Assembly (NCBI GenBank): GCA_021734805.1 | Contig: JAIPIG010000010.1 | Span: 1-54,740 of the forward strand | Origin: Simkaniaceae bacterium | Lineage (GTDB): Bacteria; Chlamydiota; Chlamydiia; Chlamydiales; JACRBE01 | Direction of reading: 5' to 3' | Length of the DNA stretch: 54,740 nucleotides | In this document: piece by piece, positions 25,067-34,512 of the stretch | How positions within the stretch are numbered: position 1 is the first letter of the stretch | Layout: each line of letters starts with the position of its first letter | The notes under the pieces: model-generated | The model's input: only the letters and a program-made list of their open reading frames with translations | The model's database searches: none | What the model was told of the DNA's origin: nothing | Made by a program: the position numbers and the translations under genes

Positions 25067-26606
25067 ACTCCTTTCGAATGAACCATCTCAAAGCTCCTTT
25101 TTTTTTCGTTTCTGCCTATTAGTCACCCTTTTCTTAGCTATTTTTTATAATACCGTCACAAATATGGCCGGCGTCTATATTGTGTCGGAAATGGGAGGCA
25201 GTAATGAAATTTCCGTCTATCCCATGGTCTTTTTTGGACTCGGCAACGCCCTCGCTATTCCCCTCTCCCCGAGCCTTTCTCAGCGATGGGGTCCGATTCA
25301 CACCCTCGTTTATTGCCTGCTACTCTACACACTCTCTTCGATTCTCTGTGCAATGGCACCGACTTTCCCTCTATTTAACCTTTTTCGCTTCATGCTTGGA
25401 CTGACTTCGGGTCCTTTTTATATTCTTGTTCGAGAGCTTATCCTTCGATTTACGCCTGAAAAGCAACATCCGGCTTATGCTTTTGTGATGGTTCTTCTAT
25501 TTGCTATTGTTCCCGTGTTTGGCGCTTGTTTTGGGGCTTGGCTTGGCTATGAAAACCACTGGCGATGGATTTTCCATACAAATGAACCCATAGCACTTTT
25601 TCTAGCAGGCTATTTCTGGATTGTTTATCGCAAAACGGATACCAAAGAGTCAGCTTTGAAACCGTTTGATCGCATAGGCTATTTCTTTTTCTTTATCGGA
25701 TTGGGATCTTTGATTATGGCCGCAACTCTATCCCAAGAACTGGATTGGACCCGATCAACGCTTTTTAACGTGCTCGTCGTGATTGGAGTCCCTTCGCTCC
25801 TCTTTTTCATTTTATGGGAGCTAATTCATCCCGAGCCTCTTTTAAACTTGAGGCTATTGAAGAGCCCTCTTCTATCTTATTCTCTCCTCAACTTAGGAGT
25901 TCTCTTTGCCTCTTACTTTGGCATGATCATTTTAATTGCCCTCTGGCTCAACATCTACGCCAATTATACCCCCCTATGGGTCTCAGTGCTTATTGGAACG
26001 ATGGCCTTAGCAGGATTATTTGCCTTTTTTATTATGAAAACATTTTTAGAAAAGTTTGATCCTCGTTTTACGCTGGCCCTTTCGATTCTGTTTTTTGCTA
26101 CATCGTGTTATTACTCGACGTTCTTTGATGTTGATGTCGATTTTTTCCATCTCTCAGTCGCAAGAGCTCTTGCGGGATTTGGATTGATTCTTTTTTTATT
26201 TCCGGTTTTTCGCATGTCCATGGCAAGCTATGGCCCTGAACAAAGCTCAGAAATTTTTAAGCTCTTTCAAACCACTCGCTCTACATTTAGTAGTTTAGGT
26301 GCCGGTCTTTACGTGATTTTATGGCAAAGGCGCCAAGTCTTTTTTCATGAACGCTTAGGTGAAGGACTCACGATTAACTCGCAATTGACTCTGAATTATT
26401 TTCAAAGAGCGAAACAAATCTTCTCTCTATCAAAAGATCAATCCAATGAAGAACTGAATAACCTTTTAACAAAACATGCCACTTCACTAGCCCTCAATGA
26501 TGTCTTCGGATTCATGGGCTATCTCTTAATGGCTCTTTTGATTCTTCTCATTCTCACTTTTGTTATCGAGAAAATTGTCGTTCAACGCCGTTTCATGAAA
26601 CCGTAA
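25059..26606 (+). CDS. emrB: Drug efflux transporter, MFS DHA2 (EmrB) family
   Basis: 515 residues with about 14 hydrophobic segments, as in EmrB/QacA. Near the first segments GLGNALAIPLSPSLSQRWG is the loop 2-3 motif, followed by RFMLGLTSGPFYILVRE. ENHWRWIF is the conserved tryptophan-arginine block after helix 6. Its ATG overlaps the stop of emrA by eight bases. It would export hydrophobic compounds across the inner membrane, driven by protons. No regulator gene lies next to the operon. Confidence 0.93.
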   Translation: MNRLLSNEPSQSSFFFRFCLLVTLFLAIFYNTVTNMAGVYIVSEMGGSNEISVYPMVFFGLGNALAIPLSPSLSQRWGPIHTLVYCLLLYTLSSILCAMAPTFPLFNLFRFMLGLTSGPFYILVRELILRFTPEKQHPAYAFVMVLLFAIVPVFGACFGAWLGYENHWRWIFHTNEPIALFLAGYFWIVYRKTDTKESALKPFDRIGYFFFFIGLGSLIMAATLSQELDWTRSTLFNVLVVIGVPSLLFFILWELIHPEPLLNLRLLKSPLLSYSLLNLGVLFASYFGMIILIALWLNIYANYTPLWVSVLIGTMALAGLFAFFIMKTFLEKFDPRFTLALSILFFATSCYYSTFFDVDVDFFHLSVARALAGFGLILFLFPVFRMSMASYGPEQSSEIFKLFQTTRSTFSSLGAGLYVILWQRRQVFFHERLGEGLTINSQLTLNYFQRAKQIFSLSKDQSNEELNNLLTKHATSLALNDVFGFMGYLLMALLILLILTFVIEKIVVQRRFMKP

Positions 26607-26917
26607 ACAAAAAGGCCGGCTCCGGCTATGATCAGAATAATTCCCCCAATTTGGAGCTGGCTTGCCATTCTTTCATAATGTGCAACTTGACTGCGCCCTT
26701 CATCAATTTCTTGCTGAGCAGAACCGGTCAGCTCATCTCCAACCACTTTTGTTGGCCCTGTTATCGAAAAGAGCTTATTTGTCTGATCCACTGTTTGTTG
26801 CCCACTTGAGATTTCTTGCTTACCTTCTTCTACACGCCCTCGAATATAGCCTGAAATAAAGATCAAACTAATTCCCAAAACGGCGAGAATGATTCCAATA
26901 ATTTTTTTTAAATCCAT
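26582..26917 (-). CDS. Small two-helix membrane protein
   Basis: Start at ATG 26917, with AGGAAG just before it. The 111-residue product has an N-terminal helix (IIGIILAVLGISLIFISGYI), a soluble loop of about 50 residues rich in Gln and Glu (RGRVEEGKQEISSGQQ) and a C-terminal helix (IGGIILIIAGAGLFVYGF). This hairpin with basic end KRR looks like a DUF3185-style small membrane protein, but I would not name it. It overlaps the end of emrB by 25 bases in convergent orientation. Confidence 0.7.
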   Translation of the reverse strand: MDLKKIIGIILAVLGISLIFISGYIRGRVEEGKQEISSGQQTVDQTNKLFSITGPTKVVGDELTGSAQQEIDEGRSQVAHYERMASQLQIGGIILIIAGAGLFVYGFMKRR

Positions 26918-27030
26918 GGTCTTCCTATATGCATTCTTTAAAGTAAATTTTATATACTTCATCCATCATAAATAAATCGAGCAGAAACACGCAATCATGT
27001 ATGATATTTATCCTCAAATAGGAAGCATTT

Positions 27031-27765
27031 ATGACCCGTCATCAACAACTCGTTATGGGACGCAACTGTATTATGGAGGTGCTTAAGGCGACTCCCGAGC
27101 GCATCTTACAAGTCTATACATCGCAAAAACCCGGAAATGACCCCCTGTATCAAGAGCTGCAAAAAAATGGGATTAGAATCATCGATACGCCCAAAGCGCG
27201 ACTCTCTCAACTTGTCAATTCCGACTCACACCAGTCTTATGTTGCCGCAGTCAAAGAGCGCCCTTTGATCCATATCAAGGACTTTATCAACTCAAAGCGC
27301 GATGAACAAAAGAGCCTTGTTGTCATGCTTGATTCGATTTTTGATCCTCAAAATGTCGGTGCCATTCTAAGGTCGTGTGAATGCTTCGGAGCCGATCTTG
27401 TCATCTATTCTAAAAATCGGGGCACCGATATCACTCCCGTTGTCTCCAAAACAAGTGCCGGCGCAAGCGAACTCGTTCCCCTCGCTAGAGTCTCTAATCT
27501 AGTTGAAACAATGCAAGCTCTGCAAAAAGCGGGCTATTGGGCTGTCGCTGCAGAAATTAGTGAAAAAACAGAATCCCTTTACCATTTTGAATTCCCTGAA
27601 AAAGCGATCATCATCGTCGGATCTGAAGGCGAAGGGGTCCAACCGCTCTTAAGTAAAAAATGCGACTTCCATCTCATGATTCCGATGCTGGGACAAATCG
27701 ACTCACTCAATGTCTCTCAAGCCACAGCTATCCTTCTCAACAGCTATCGCCAACCAACAAAATAA
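27031..27765 (+). CDS. rlmB: 23S rRNA 2'-O-ribose methyltransferase (TrmH family)
   Basis: 244 residues. An N-terminal substrate-binding domain (MGRNCIMEVLKATPERILQV) is followed by a SpoU/TrmH knot domain. VMLDSIFDPQNVGAILRSCE is motif 1, IIIVGSEGEGVQPLL motif 2 and LNVSQATAILL motif 3, which forms the knot and binds SAM. This fits RlmB, which methylates G2251 in the ribosomal P-loop. AGGAAG lies five bases before the ATG. The transcript ends at the 17-bp hairpin at 27759-27796. Confidence 0.92.
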   Translation: MTRHQQLVMGRNCIMEVLKATPERILQVYTSQKPGNDPLYQELQKNGIRIIDTPKARLSQLVNSDSHQSYVAAVKERPLIHIKDFINSKRDEQKSLVVMLDSIFDPQNVGAILRSCECFGADLVIYSKNRGTDITPVVSKTSAGASELVPLARVSNLVETMQALQKAGYWAVAAEISEKTESLYHFEFPEKAIIIVGSEGEGVQPLLSKKCDFHLMIPMLGQIDSLNVSQATAILLNSYRQPTK

Positions 27766-27796
27766 ACAACTCCTCAAAAGAGGAGTTGTTTATTTT
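27759..27796. terminator. Bidirectional terminator hairpin
   Basis: A perfect 17-bp stem (AAAATAAACAACTCCTC with its complement) and an AAAA loop. T-rich on exit in both directions. It lies between the convergent rlmB and rlmK-like genes and includes both stop codons. Confidence 0.88.
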
Positions 27797-28779
27797 GTCA
27801 ATTTTTGGAGTTTCCAGCAGCGGTGGATCTTGGGATCGCGAAAATCGATAGGACGCGTTTTTTCTGAAATTTCCCTGATTGTGCACTTTGGAAATTGAGA
27901 TTCATCGAATTTGAAGCGGCGCGAGTTGGTGCTAAAGTAGATCTCTCCTTGAGGAGAGAGGAGCTGCAGCGCCTTTTTCAAAAGAGGGATATAATCGATT
28001 TGAATATCAAAGAACTGCTCCATCATCTTGGAGCGCGAAATCGTGGGCGGATCGATGATGATCACATCGTATTGGTTTGATGTTTTGATCTCTTCATCTA
28101 AATAAGTGAGACAATCCGCCTTGATGATCTCGTTAGTTTTGAGAGAGAGGTGATTGATTTGAAAGTTTTGCTTTCCCCATTCCGTATAGGTATTGGAAAG
28201 ATCAACGCTTGTCGTCGATGCCGCCCCATGAACGGCTGCATGCACACTAAACGAACAGGTATAAGCAAAGAGGTTGAGAAGTCTTTTCTGATACGATGCT
28301 TTTGCACACCGTTGGCGCGTCTCTTTATGATCGAGAAAAAGCCCCGTATCGAGATAATCGACGAGATTGATTAAAAACTTAACGCCATATTCGTAGACAA
28401 TGAAAAAATCTTTTTGCTCAGCTTTTTTCTCATATTGCTGCATTTTAGCTCGGCGGAGACGAGTTCGCCAAAAAATGAGCGATTTATCCACATTGAAAAT
28501 TGAAATGAGCGCCTCATTGACTTCATCGAGCATCTCGCTAGGCACCTCACCTTCATCCTGTGCAGAAGCAAAATAGTGAATGGCAAAGCGATTGGCGTAA
28601 AGGTCAATGGCAAGGGGATATTCTTTAATATCCCGGTCATAAAGTCGAAAACAATCCGACCGGGTACGCTTGGCCCATTTGCGCAAATGGCGATAGTTTT
28701 TGCGGAGACGATTCTTGAATGGGGAAGTTTTATCTTCCCCATCTGATATCGTTGGGAGCATTAACTCAATATCACTCAA
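27790..28779 (-). CDS. 23S rRNA methyltransferase, RlmK (RlmL C-terminal domain) type
   Basis: 329 residues. The TTG at 28779 is preceded by GAGG at seven bases and overlaps the stop of the upstream gene as TTGA. An N-terminal RlmI/RlmK-like domain leads to a Rossmann methyltransferase: LLNLFAYTCSFSVHAAVHGA is motif I, SVDLSNTYTEWGKQNF the acidic loop, and IIDPPTISRSK the catalytic DPP motif. These match the C-terminal half of E. coli RlmL, which makes m7G2069. The RNA specificity is inferred. Last gene of the polyamine operon. Confidence 0.85.
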   Translation of the reverse strand: MSDIELMLPTISDGEDKTSPFKNRLRKNYRHLRKWAKRTRSDCFRLYDRDIKEYPLAIDLYANRFAIHYFASAQDEGEVPSEMLDEVNEALISIFNVDKSLIFWRTRLRRAKMQQYEKKAEQKDFFIVYEYGVKFLINLVDYLDTGLFLDHKETRQRCAKASYQKRLLNLFAYTCSFSVHAAVHGAASTTSVDLSNTYTEWGKQNFQINHLSLKTNEIIKADCLTYLDEEIKTSNQYDVIIIDPPTISRSKMMEQFFDIQIDYIPLLKKALQLLSPQGEIYFSTNSRRFKFDESQFPKCTIREISEKTRPIDFRDPKIHRCWKLQKLTK

Positions 28780-29789
28780 ACAGTTGCCTCAACGAAGTCT
28801 TGCGCCTCAATATGAGCACTTGTTTTTTCAAGTACATATTGAAAAATGAGGGGGGCCACAATCGTTGCATCTGATTCAATGATAAAGGATGGCGTCGATT
28901 CTGAGAGTTTTCCCCATGTGATTTTTTCGCTCGGTGTGGCGCCACTATAGGAACCGTAAGATGTGGTGCTATCGCTAATTTGGCAGAAATAACTCCAGAG
29001 AGGACAATCTTTTTTCTCCATATCTTGACGAATGAGGGGAACAACACAAATGGGAAAGTCCCCTGCGATCCCTCCGCCAATTTGGAAAAAACCAATCTCG
29101 TATTTCTCAGAGACCTGCATATACCAATCGATGAGCGATGCCATTTGTTCTGTCCCTGCTTTCACCGTATCAAAGCGAGAGACATTCTTTTTGATCACAT
29201 TAGAAACAAAAATATTAGCCGTTGTCGAATCTTCCCAACCCGGCACAAAAATGGGGAGCCGTTTTTCATAAGCAGCATAAAGCCAAGAGTTTTTAAGATC
29301 GATTTCATAAAACTCTTCTAAAAGACGATGCTCAAAAAGTTGATAGATGAATTCATGGGGGAAATAGCGCTTATTTTCCTTTTCGGCTTTTTGCCAAAGA
29401 AATAAAAGCTGCTGTTCAATGCGGCGAATAGCCTCTTCTTCGGGAATACATGTATCGGTGACTCGATTCATCCCGGCATCATAAAGCTCCTGCTCATCAG
29501 CTTTGGTCAAAGAACGATAATGAGGGATACGGGCATAGTGAGTATGCGCAACGAGATTGAAGATATCTTCCTCAAGATTAGCCCCTGTGCATGAAATCGC
29601 ATGCACTTTATCTTGGCGAATGAGTTCTGCAAGTGAAATCCCAAGCTCAGCTGTGCTCATTGCACCGGCTAATGTGAGAAACATCTTTCCTTTTCTCTCG
29701 GAAAGCCGGATCCATTCTTCAGCAGCATCGACGCAAACTGCTGCATTGAAATGTTTATAGTGGCGCTTCATAAATTGAGAAATATGCAT
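28776..29789 (-). CDS. Deoxyhypusine-synthase-like protein
   Basis: 337 residues. NAD-binding and active-site blocks of the deoxyhypusine/homospermidine synthase family are visible: LAGAMSTAELGISLAELIRQ, ISCTGANLEEDIFNLV, GGGIAGDFPICVVPL, and YGSYSGATPSEKITWGKL, which contains the catalytic lysine of the WGK motif. The conserved IESDATIVAPLI follows. In eukaryotes and archaea the enzyme transfers aminobutyl from spermidine to eIF5A; bacteria lack eIF5A. Its place directly behind speA and speB suggests that it uses putrescine to make a polyamine such as homospermidine. Starts four bases after the speB stop. Confidence 0.9.
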   Translation of the reverse strand: MHISQFMKRHYKHFNAAVCVDAAEEWIRLSERKGKMFLTLAGAMSTAELGISLAELIRQDKVHAISCTGANLEEDIFNLVAHTHYARIPHYRSLTKADEQELYDAGMNRVTDTCIPEEEAIRRIEQQLLFLWQKAEKENKRYFPHEFIYQLFEHRLLEEFYEIDLKNSWLYAAYEKRLPIFVPGWEDSTTANIFVSNVIKKNVSRFDTVKAGTEQMASLIDWYMQVSEKYEIGFFQIGGGIAGDFPICVVPLIRQDMEKKDCPLWSYFCQISDSTTSYGSYSGATPSEKITWGKLSESTPSFIIESDATIVAPLIFQYVLEKTSAHIEAQDFVEATV

Positions 29790-29793
29790 CTGA

Positions 29794-30675
29794 TTACCTC
29801 GCTATATTGACTGTATTTATTGCAAACGTATAACTCAACATCTTATAGATGAGCTTGGCTGCTAAAAAGTTGGGAGCCGGAAGCATCGCAATTGGGGCGA
29901 GCTCGACCACATCAAAGCCGATAATTTGCCGTTTCTCAGCCACTTTTTTGAGAAGTTGTGTCGCCATGTGCCATGTCATTCCCCCCGGTTCCGGCGTGCC
30001 CGTCGAAGGCATAATCGAGGCATCAAACGCATCGAGATCAAAAGTGATATAGACTTGATCGCTCAATTGCTCAACAACGCGATCCATCCACTCGTCATTT
30101 TCAAAGAGTTGATGAGAAAAAAACATTTTTTCAGGTACAACTTGAGTCGATTCTTCAATTGACATGCTCCGTATCCCTACAGAGACGACACTGCTTACCT
30201 CGGGAATTTCTTTCACTCTGGCCATAACGGAAGCATGGCTGAGTGGATTCCCCTCATAGGCAAAAGCAAGATCTGCATGCGCATCGATTTGAAGCACTGA
30301 GATCGATCCGTATTTTTGTGCATTAGCGCGAATGGGTGCTTGAGAGATCGCGTGCTCTCCACCGAGTGTAATGACAAATTTGCCATCCGAAATATAGTCT
30401 GAAACAGCGCAATACGTCGATGCAATCATCTCTTCACTTGTATCAAAGGCAACAGTCTCAGCCGTATAAATCCCCTCTCGATACACTTCACTATCAGTTT
30501 CAATATCATATGTCTCGAGATTGCGCGATGCTTCGATCATGGCAGCAGGCCCCTGATCAGATCCATGGCCATATGTCGTTGTCTTATCAAAAGCAACCGG
30601 AAGAATCACAATTTTTGCTTCATCTAGTGGGCATTTAATTCCTAAAAAATGCCCCTCTTCTCCATGTCCTTGCAT
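29794..30675 (-). CDS. speB: Agmatinase
   Basis: Hydrolyses agmatine to putrescine and urea. 293 residues of the ureohydrolase family. Manganese ligands are seen in GGEHAISQA, QIDAHADLA and ITFDLDAFDASIMP, followed by TGTPEPGGMTW. The ribosome site GGTGAT lies within the end of speA, whose stop is two bases before this ATG, so translation is probably coupled. Middle gene in arginine to agmatine to putrescine. Confidence 0.94.
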   Translation of the reverse strand: MQGHGEEGHFLGIKCPLDEAKIVILPVAFDKTTTYGHGSDQGPAAMIEASRNLETYDIETDSEVYREGIYTAETVAFDTSEEMIASTYCAVSDYISDGKFVITLGGEHAISQAPIRANAQKYGSISVLQIDAHADLAFAYEGNPLSHASVMARVKEIPEVSSVVSVGIRSMSIEESTQVVPEKMFFSHQLFENDEWMDRVVEQLSDQVYITFDLDAFDASIMPSTGTPEPGGMTWHMATQLLKKVAEKRQIIGFDVVELAPIAMLPAPNFLAAKLIYKMLSYTFAINTVNIAR

Positions 30676-30677
30676 AA

Positions 30678-32612
30678 TTAGATCACCAAGTAGGTATAAT
30701 TTTTTAATGATTCTTTGTATTTCTTTTTAATATTGAGAGCTTCTTCATTGGAAATGCTCCCTTGTCTAAGGGCATTCTCAATCGAGTCGTGGAGTTGATC
30801 ATTGAGTTGCTGCGCATCATATTGCATATACTGAAGGACCTCACTCACCATATCCCCTTCAATGAGATTCTTAAAGCGCCATGTCCCATCTTCATGTAAA
30901 TCGACATGAATCGCATTCGTATCTCCAAATAAGTTATGAAGCCCACCTAGGGCCTCTTGATAGGCGCCGACTAAAAAAATACCGAGATAGTAAGGGGTTT
31001 TCATATTAAATTCATGGAGCATGAGATATGGTTTAGACCCCTTGGGATAAATAAACCGATCGATCACCCCATCACTATCACAACTCAAATCGGCAACTTT
31101 TGCCTTCTTCGTCGGTTTTGTATCGAGTCTATGAATCGGCATGACGGGAAAGAGTTGTTGAATTGCCCAAGAATCGGGAAGAGATTGAAAGACGGAAAAA
31201 TTGCAAAAATACGTGTCGACCAGCGTCTCAGATAGCCTGTGGGAATCTTCAGACATATGGATATTTTGATCAGATAGTTCTTGGATTTTTGTCATCAAGT
31301 GGCGATAAATAAGTTCTCCATAGGCCCTCTCTTGCAGGGTCATTCCTCCCTGAATGAATGTCTCTAAAATCTGCTGCTTAATAAAATGAGCATCGTGCAT
31401 TGCTTCTAAGCAATTCGAGGGGATGACACTATTATAAATATCATAGAGCTGTTTCAAAACACGATTTTTTGTCGGGGGCTTCCCTAGAGAATCGACGGGA
31501 GCAGCATACTGAGAGACATCAATCACTTCTGTGATGAGAACCGAGTGATGAGCAACAAGCGCCCGGCCCGATTCACTAATAATTGTCGGTTCCGGAATAC
31601 TTTTTTCTCGGCACGTATTGCCGATCGCATAAACAACATCGCGCGCATATTCCTCAACCGTATAATTCATTGAAGAGTCATTCGCCGTTTTAGACCCGTC
31701 ATAATCGACGGCAAGGCCCCCTCCAATATCAAAAAATTCGATGGAAGGACACACTTTAGCAAGCTCCGTATAAAAATGAGCCGCCTCTAAAAGCGCTTTT
31801 TTAAAGGGAAGAATAGATGTCACTTGGCTTCCAATATGGAAGTGAAGCAGTTTAAGCCAATGCGCTTTGCCGGCCTTTGTAAACTCTTCAATAGCGGCGA
31901 GAAGTTCATGTGTGTTTAAACCGAATTTGGCGAAATCTCCCCCTGACGAGGCCCATTTACCACTTCCTTGCCCGGATGGTTTCATGCGAAGCCCCACTTC
32001 GGCCTCAATTCCGAGTCCCTGAGCCACTTCGAGAATCATTTGGCACTCATAAATCTGCTCAATAATAATGATTGTCCTTTTCCCGAGTTTGCGAGAAAGA
32101 AGTGCGAGCTCGATATATTCTTTGTCTTTGTAGCCATTGCAAAGATAAATGGAGTCTTTTGTATTCGGCATGGCCAGAATAGCCAGAAGTTCAGGCTTAC
32201 TTCCCACTTCAAGGCCGGGTTGATTATTACCCCTCGTATCGCGAATCGAATCAATAACGTGTTTCTGTTGATTTACTTTAATGGGATAAACAAGCCGGTA
32301 ATTTTTTTGATAGCCATACTGCTCAATAGCCTGCTCAAATGCGTTGGAAATGCGGTTAATGCGATTGCGAATGATCCCATCAAAACGGATTAAAATAGGT
32401 GCTTCGATTCCCCTTTCAACCAAGGTGCGGACAATATGATAGAGATCGATACTTGTATTATCTTTATTCGGGCTGACCTCGACATTTCCCTTTTCATTGA
32501 CGCCGAAATATCCTTCGCCCCACTTATCAAACCAATAGAGGCTCTTATTCTCATTTAGATCCCATTGTGCCGATCCCGTTTCCATCACGGGCGCATCACA
32601 TAAATCAGCCAT
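30678..32612 (-). CDS. speA: Biosynthetic arginine decarboxylase
   Basis: PLP enzyme converting arginine to agmatine. The ATG at 32612 has GAGG seven bases upstream; the product is 644 residues, the normal SpeA size. Early YWFDKWGEGYFGVNEKG is the SpeA N-terminal signature. RLVYPIKVNQQKHVI includes the PLP lysine, LHFHIGSQV and FFDIGGGLAVDYDGS are the phosphate-binding strands, and IISESGRALVAHHSVL follows. This is the alanine-racemase-fold enzyme and differs from the pyruvoyl-dependent decarboxylase of pathogenic Chlamydia. First gene of the polyamine operon. Confidence 0.95.
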   Translation of the reverse strand: MADLCDAPVMETGSAQWDLNENKSLYWFDKWGEGYFGVNEKGNVEVSPNKDNTSIDLYHIVRTLVERGIEAPILIRFDGIIRNRINRISNAFEQAIEQYGYQKNYRLVYPIKVNQQKHVIDSIRDTRGNNQPGLEVGSKPELLAILAMPNTKDSIYLCNGYKDKEYIELALLSRKLGKRTIIIIEQIYECQMILEVAQGLGIEAEVGLRMKPSGQGSGKWASSGGDFAKFGLNTHELLAAIEEFTKAGKAHWLKLLHFHIGSQVTSILPFKKALLEAAHFYTELAKVCPSIEFFDIGGGLAVDYDGSKTANDSSMNYTVEEYARDVVYAIGNTCREKSIPEPTIISESGRALVAHHSVLITEVIDVSQYAAPVDSLGKPPTKNRVLKQLYDIYNSVIPSNCLEAMHDAHFIKQQILETFIQGGMTLQERAYGELIYRHLMTKIQELSDQNIHMSEDSHRLSETLVDTYFCNFSVFQSLPDSWAIQQLFPVMPIHRLDTKPTKKAKVADLSCDSDGVIDRFIYPKGSKPYLMLHEFNMKTPYYLGIFLVGAYQEALGGLHNLFGDTNAIHVDLHEDGTWRFKNLIEGDMVSEVLQYMQYDAQQLNDQLHDSIENALRQGSISNEEALNIKKKYKESLKNYTYLVI

Positions 32613-32722
32613 CAATCAACCTCTTTTTTTACACCAATCATTAAACCTGAATCCACCTGTACAAGCGTGAGATTAGTATAGGGAATAAGAAGAATTTAAA
32701 ACAATCGGCTTATATTCCGGTT

Positions 32723-34477
32723 CTAGTACAGCTTGGTTTCCAGCTCAGCCCAGCGCTCAAAAAGCTGATTAATTTCATTTTTCAGATGAGCAATTTTTTC
32801 ACAGAACTCTTGCAATTTAACCGGATCCTCTTCGGATAGTTGAGACTCGAGAATGACGAGTTCTTTTTCCTTTTTTTCAATTAATTTTTCGATGCGCCCT
32901 TTCTCTTTGCGCTCTTCTCGATCATTGTGGGGTTTCTTTATTGGGGCCTCTTTTTTCACTTCACTTCTTTGCAAAGCGGCTTCCCATTGAGTATACTCCG
33001 CATAAAAGGCACTTCCCCCCGGATCGCCAAGAGATAAAAAGAGGTTACAGATGTGATCTAGCATCGATCGATCATGGCTAATTAAAACAACGGCCCCGGG
33101 GAATTGCATTAAATTTTCTTCAAGCGTTTCAAGCGTTGGAATATCGAGATCATTTGTCGGTTCATCAAGGAGTAAAATATCCGCAGGTGTCAGCATCAGC
33201 CTTGCAATGGAAAGCCTTGCCCGTTCCCCCCCCGATAATAGCTCAATGGGCATTTCCAAGTCTTCCGGACGGAATAAGAAGCGCTTGCACCAGCCATTCA
33301 CATGAACACTTTTCCCTTGAAAATAGACAAAATCCCCACCGGGAGAGAGCGCTTCTTTTAGAGTCATATGAGAAGGAAGTTGTGCTCGATGCTGATCAAA
33401 ATAGACGATTTTCAAATCATCTGCGGGTTTCATCGTCCCTTGATCGGGTTTTAATTCTCCTGCAAAAATGCGCATCAACGTCGTTTTCCCCGAGCCGTTT
33501 GATCCCATAAGACCAAGCTTCATCCCTGCCGTTAATGTAATATCGAGGTTTTGAAAAAGGATGCGCTGATCCATCTCCTTTTTCAGGTTATTGCATACGA
33601 GGAGTTTTTGCGTTTGCCTCTCACTTCCTTCGAAACCAATTTGCGTATTTCTTTCGCGATTGCGTTTTTTTAACGCATCGTACGCGCTAAAAATTTCATG
33701 CGCCTGATCAATCCTCGCATTTGATTTCGTTGTTCTTGCTTTTGGTGATTGGCGAAGCCAATCCGTCTCGCGTCTCACCTTAGTTGCAATCGATCTTTCC
33801 TGCTGGATTTGCCCCTCAATGAACATGTCTTTTTTTTCTAAGAAAAAATCATATGAGCCCTCAACGGAAAACAGCCCCTGAGGATACAGCGGATTAATTT
33901 CCACCATGCGATTGGTGATATTCTTTAAAAACGTCCGATCATGACTGACTAAAATAAACGTCGACACTTCTCTTTGCACAAAGCCCTCAAGCCAACAAAT
34001 CGAATCGAGATCGAGGTGGTTCGTCGGCTCGTCAAGCATCAAAACATCGGGATCCTGCAGCATAGCTTGGGCAATAGATAATCTCTTTTTCCACCCACCG
34101 GAAAGCTTCTCTGCCGATGTTTCATGCCCCGTAAACCCCACTTTTGTCAGCCACGTCTCAACCTTAATGAGCTTTTCATGTTCCGATAAATGAGAGCTAC
34201 TTCGCAAAGCCTCAAGAAGAACATTCACCGGTGACTCATCTTTGAAGTGACTCATCTGGGGAACATAGCCAATCCTTAATTCCTTTTTAACTGAAACAAC
34301 CCCTTCATCAGGTGTCTCAATCCCCGCAAGGATTTTCATGAGCGTTGATTTTCCGGCTCCATTGGGTCCGATTAAACCGATACGGTCTTTAGAAAAAATA
34401 CTGAGCGATAACCCTTCAAATAAAATTTGAGAGCCATACGCTTTTGAAATCGATTGGCAATTTAGAAATAAAGTCAT
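32723..34477 (-). CDS. ABC-F family ATPase, Uup-like
   Basis: 584 residues with two ABC domains and no membrane segments. Walker A motifs are GPNGAGKS (N-terminal) and GSNGSGKT. Signatures are LSGGWKKRLSIA and LSGGERARLSIA. The interdomain linker (about 225-300) is charged and helical, and the last 70 residues form a coiled coil (KKEKELVILESQLSEED). This is the Uup pattern; ABC-F proteins act on ribosomes. Walker B sequences are LMLDEPTNHLD and LLLDEPTNDLD. Divergent from aroK, 35 bases away, so they share an intergenic promoter region. Confidence 0.92.
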   Translation of the reverse strand: MTLFLNCQSISKAYGSQILFEGLSLSIFSKDRIGLIGPNGAGKSTLMKILAGIETPDEGVVSVKKELRIGYVPQMSHFKDESPVNVLLEALRSSSHLSEHEKLIKVETWLTKVGFTGHETSAEKLSGGWKKRLSIAQAMLQDPDVLMLDEPTNHLDLDSICWLEGFVQREVSTFILVSHDRTFLKNITNRMVEINPLYPQGLFSVEGSYDFFLEKKDMFIEGQIQQERSIATKVRRETDWLRQSPKARTTKSNARIDQAHEIFSAYDALKKRNRERNTQIGFEGSERQTQKLLVCNNLKKEMDQRILFQNLDITLTAGMKLGLMGSNGSGKTTLMRIFAGELKPDQGTMKPADDLKIVYFDQHRAQLPSHMTLKEALSPGGDFVYFQGKSVHVNGWCKRFLFRPEDLEMPIELLSGGERARLSIARLMLTPADILLLDEPTNDLDIPTLETLEENLMQFPGAVVLISHDRSMLDHICNLFLSLGDPGGSAFYAEYTQWEAALQRSEVKKEAPIKKPHNDREERKEKGRIEKLIEKKEKELVILESQLSEEDPVKLQEFCEKIAHLKNEINQLFERWAELETKLY

Positions 34478-34512
34478 AGAATGATGATATCTATTTAGAG
34501 CGTTTTTTCAGA

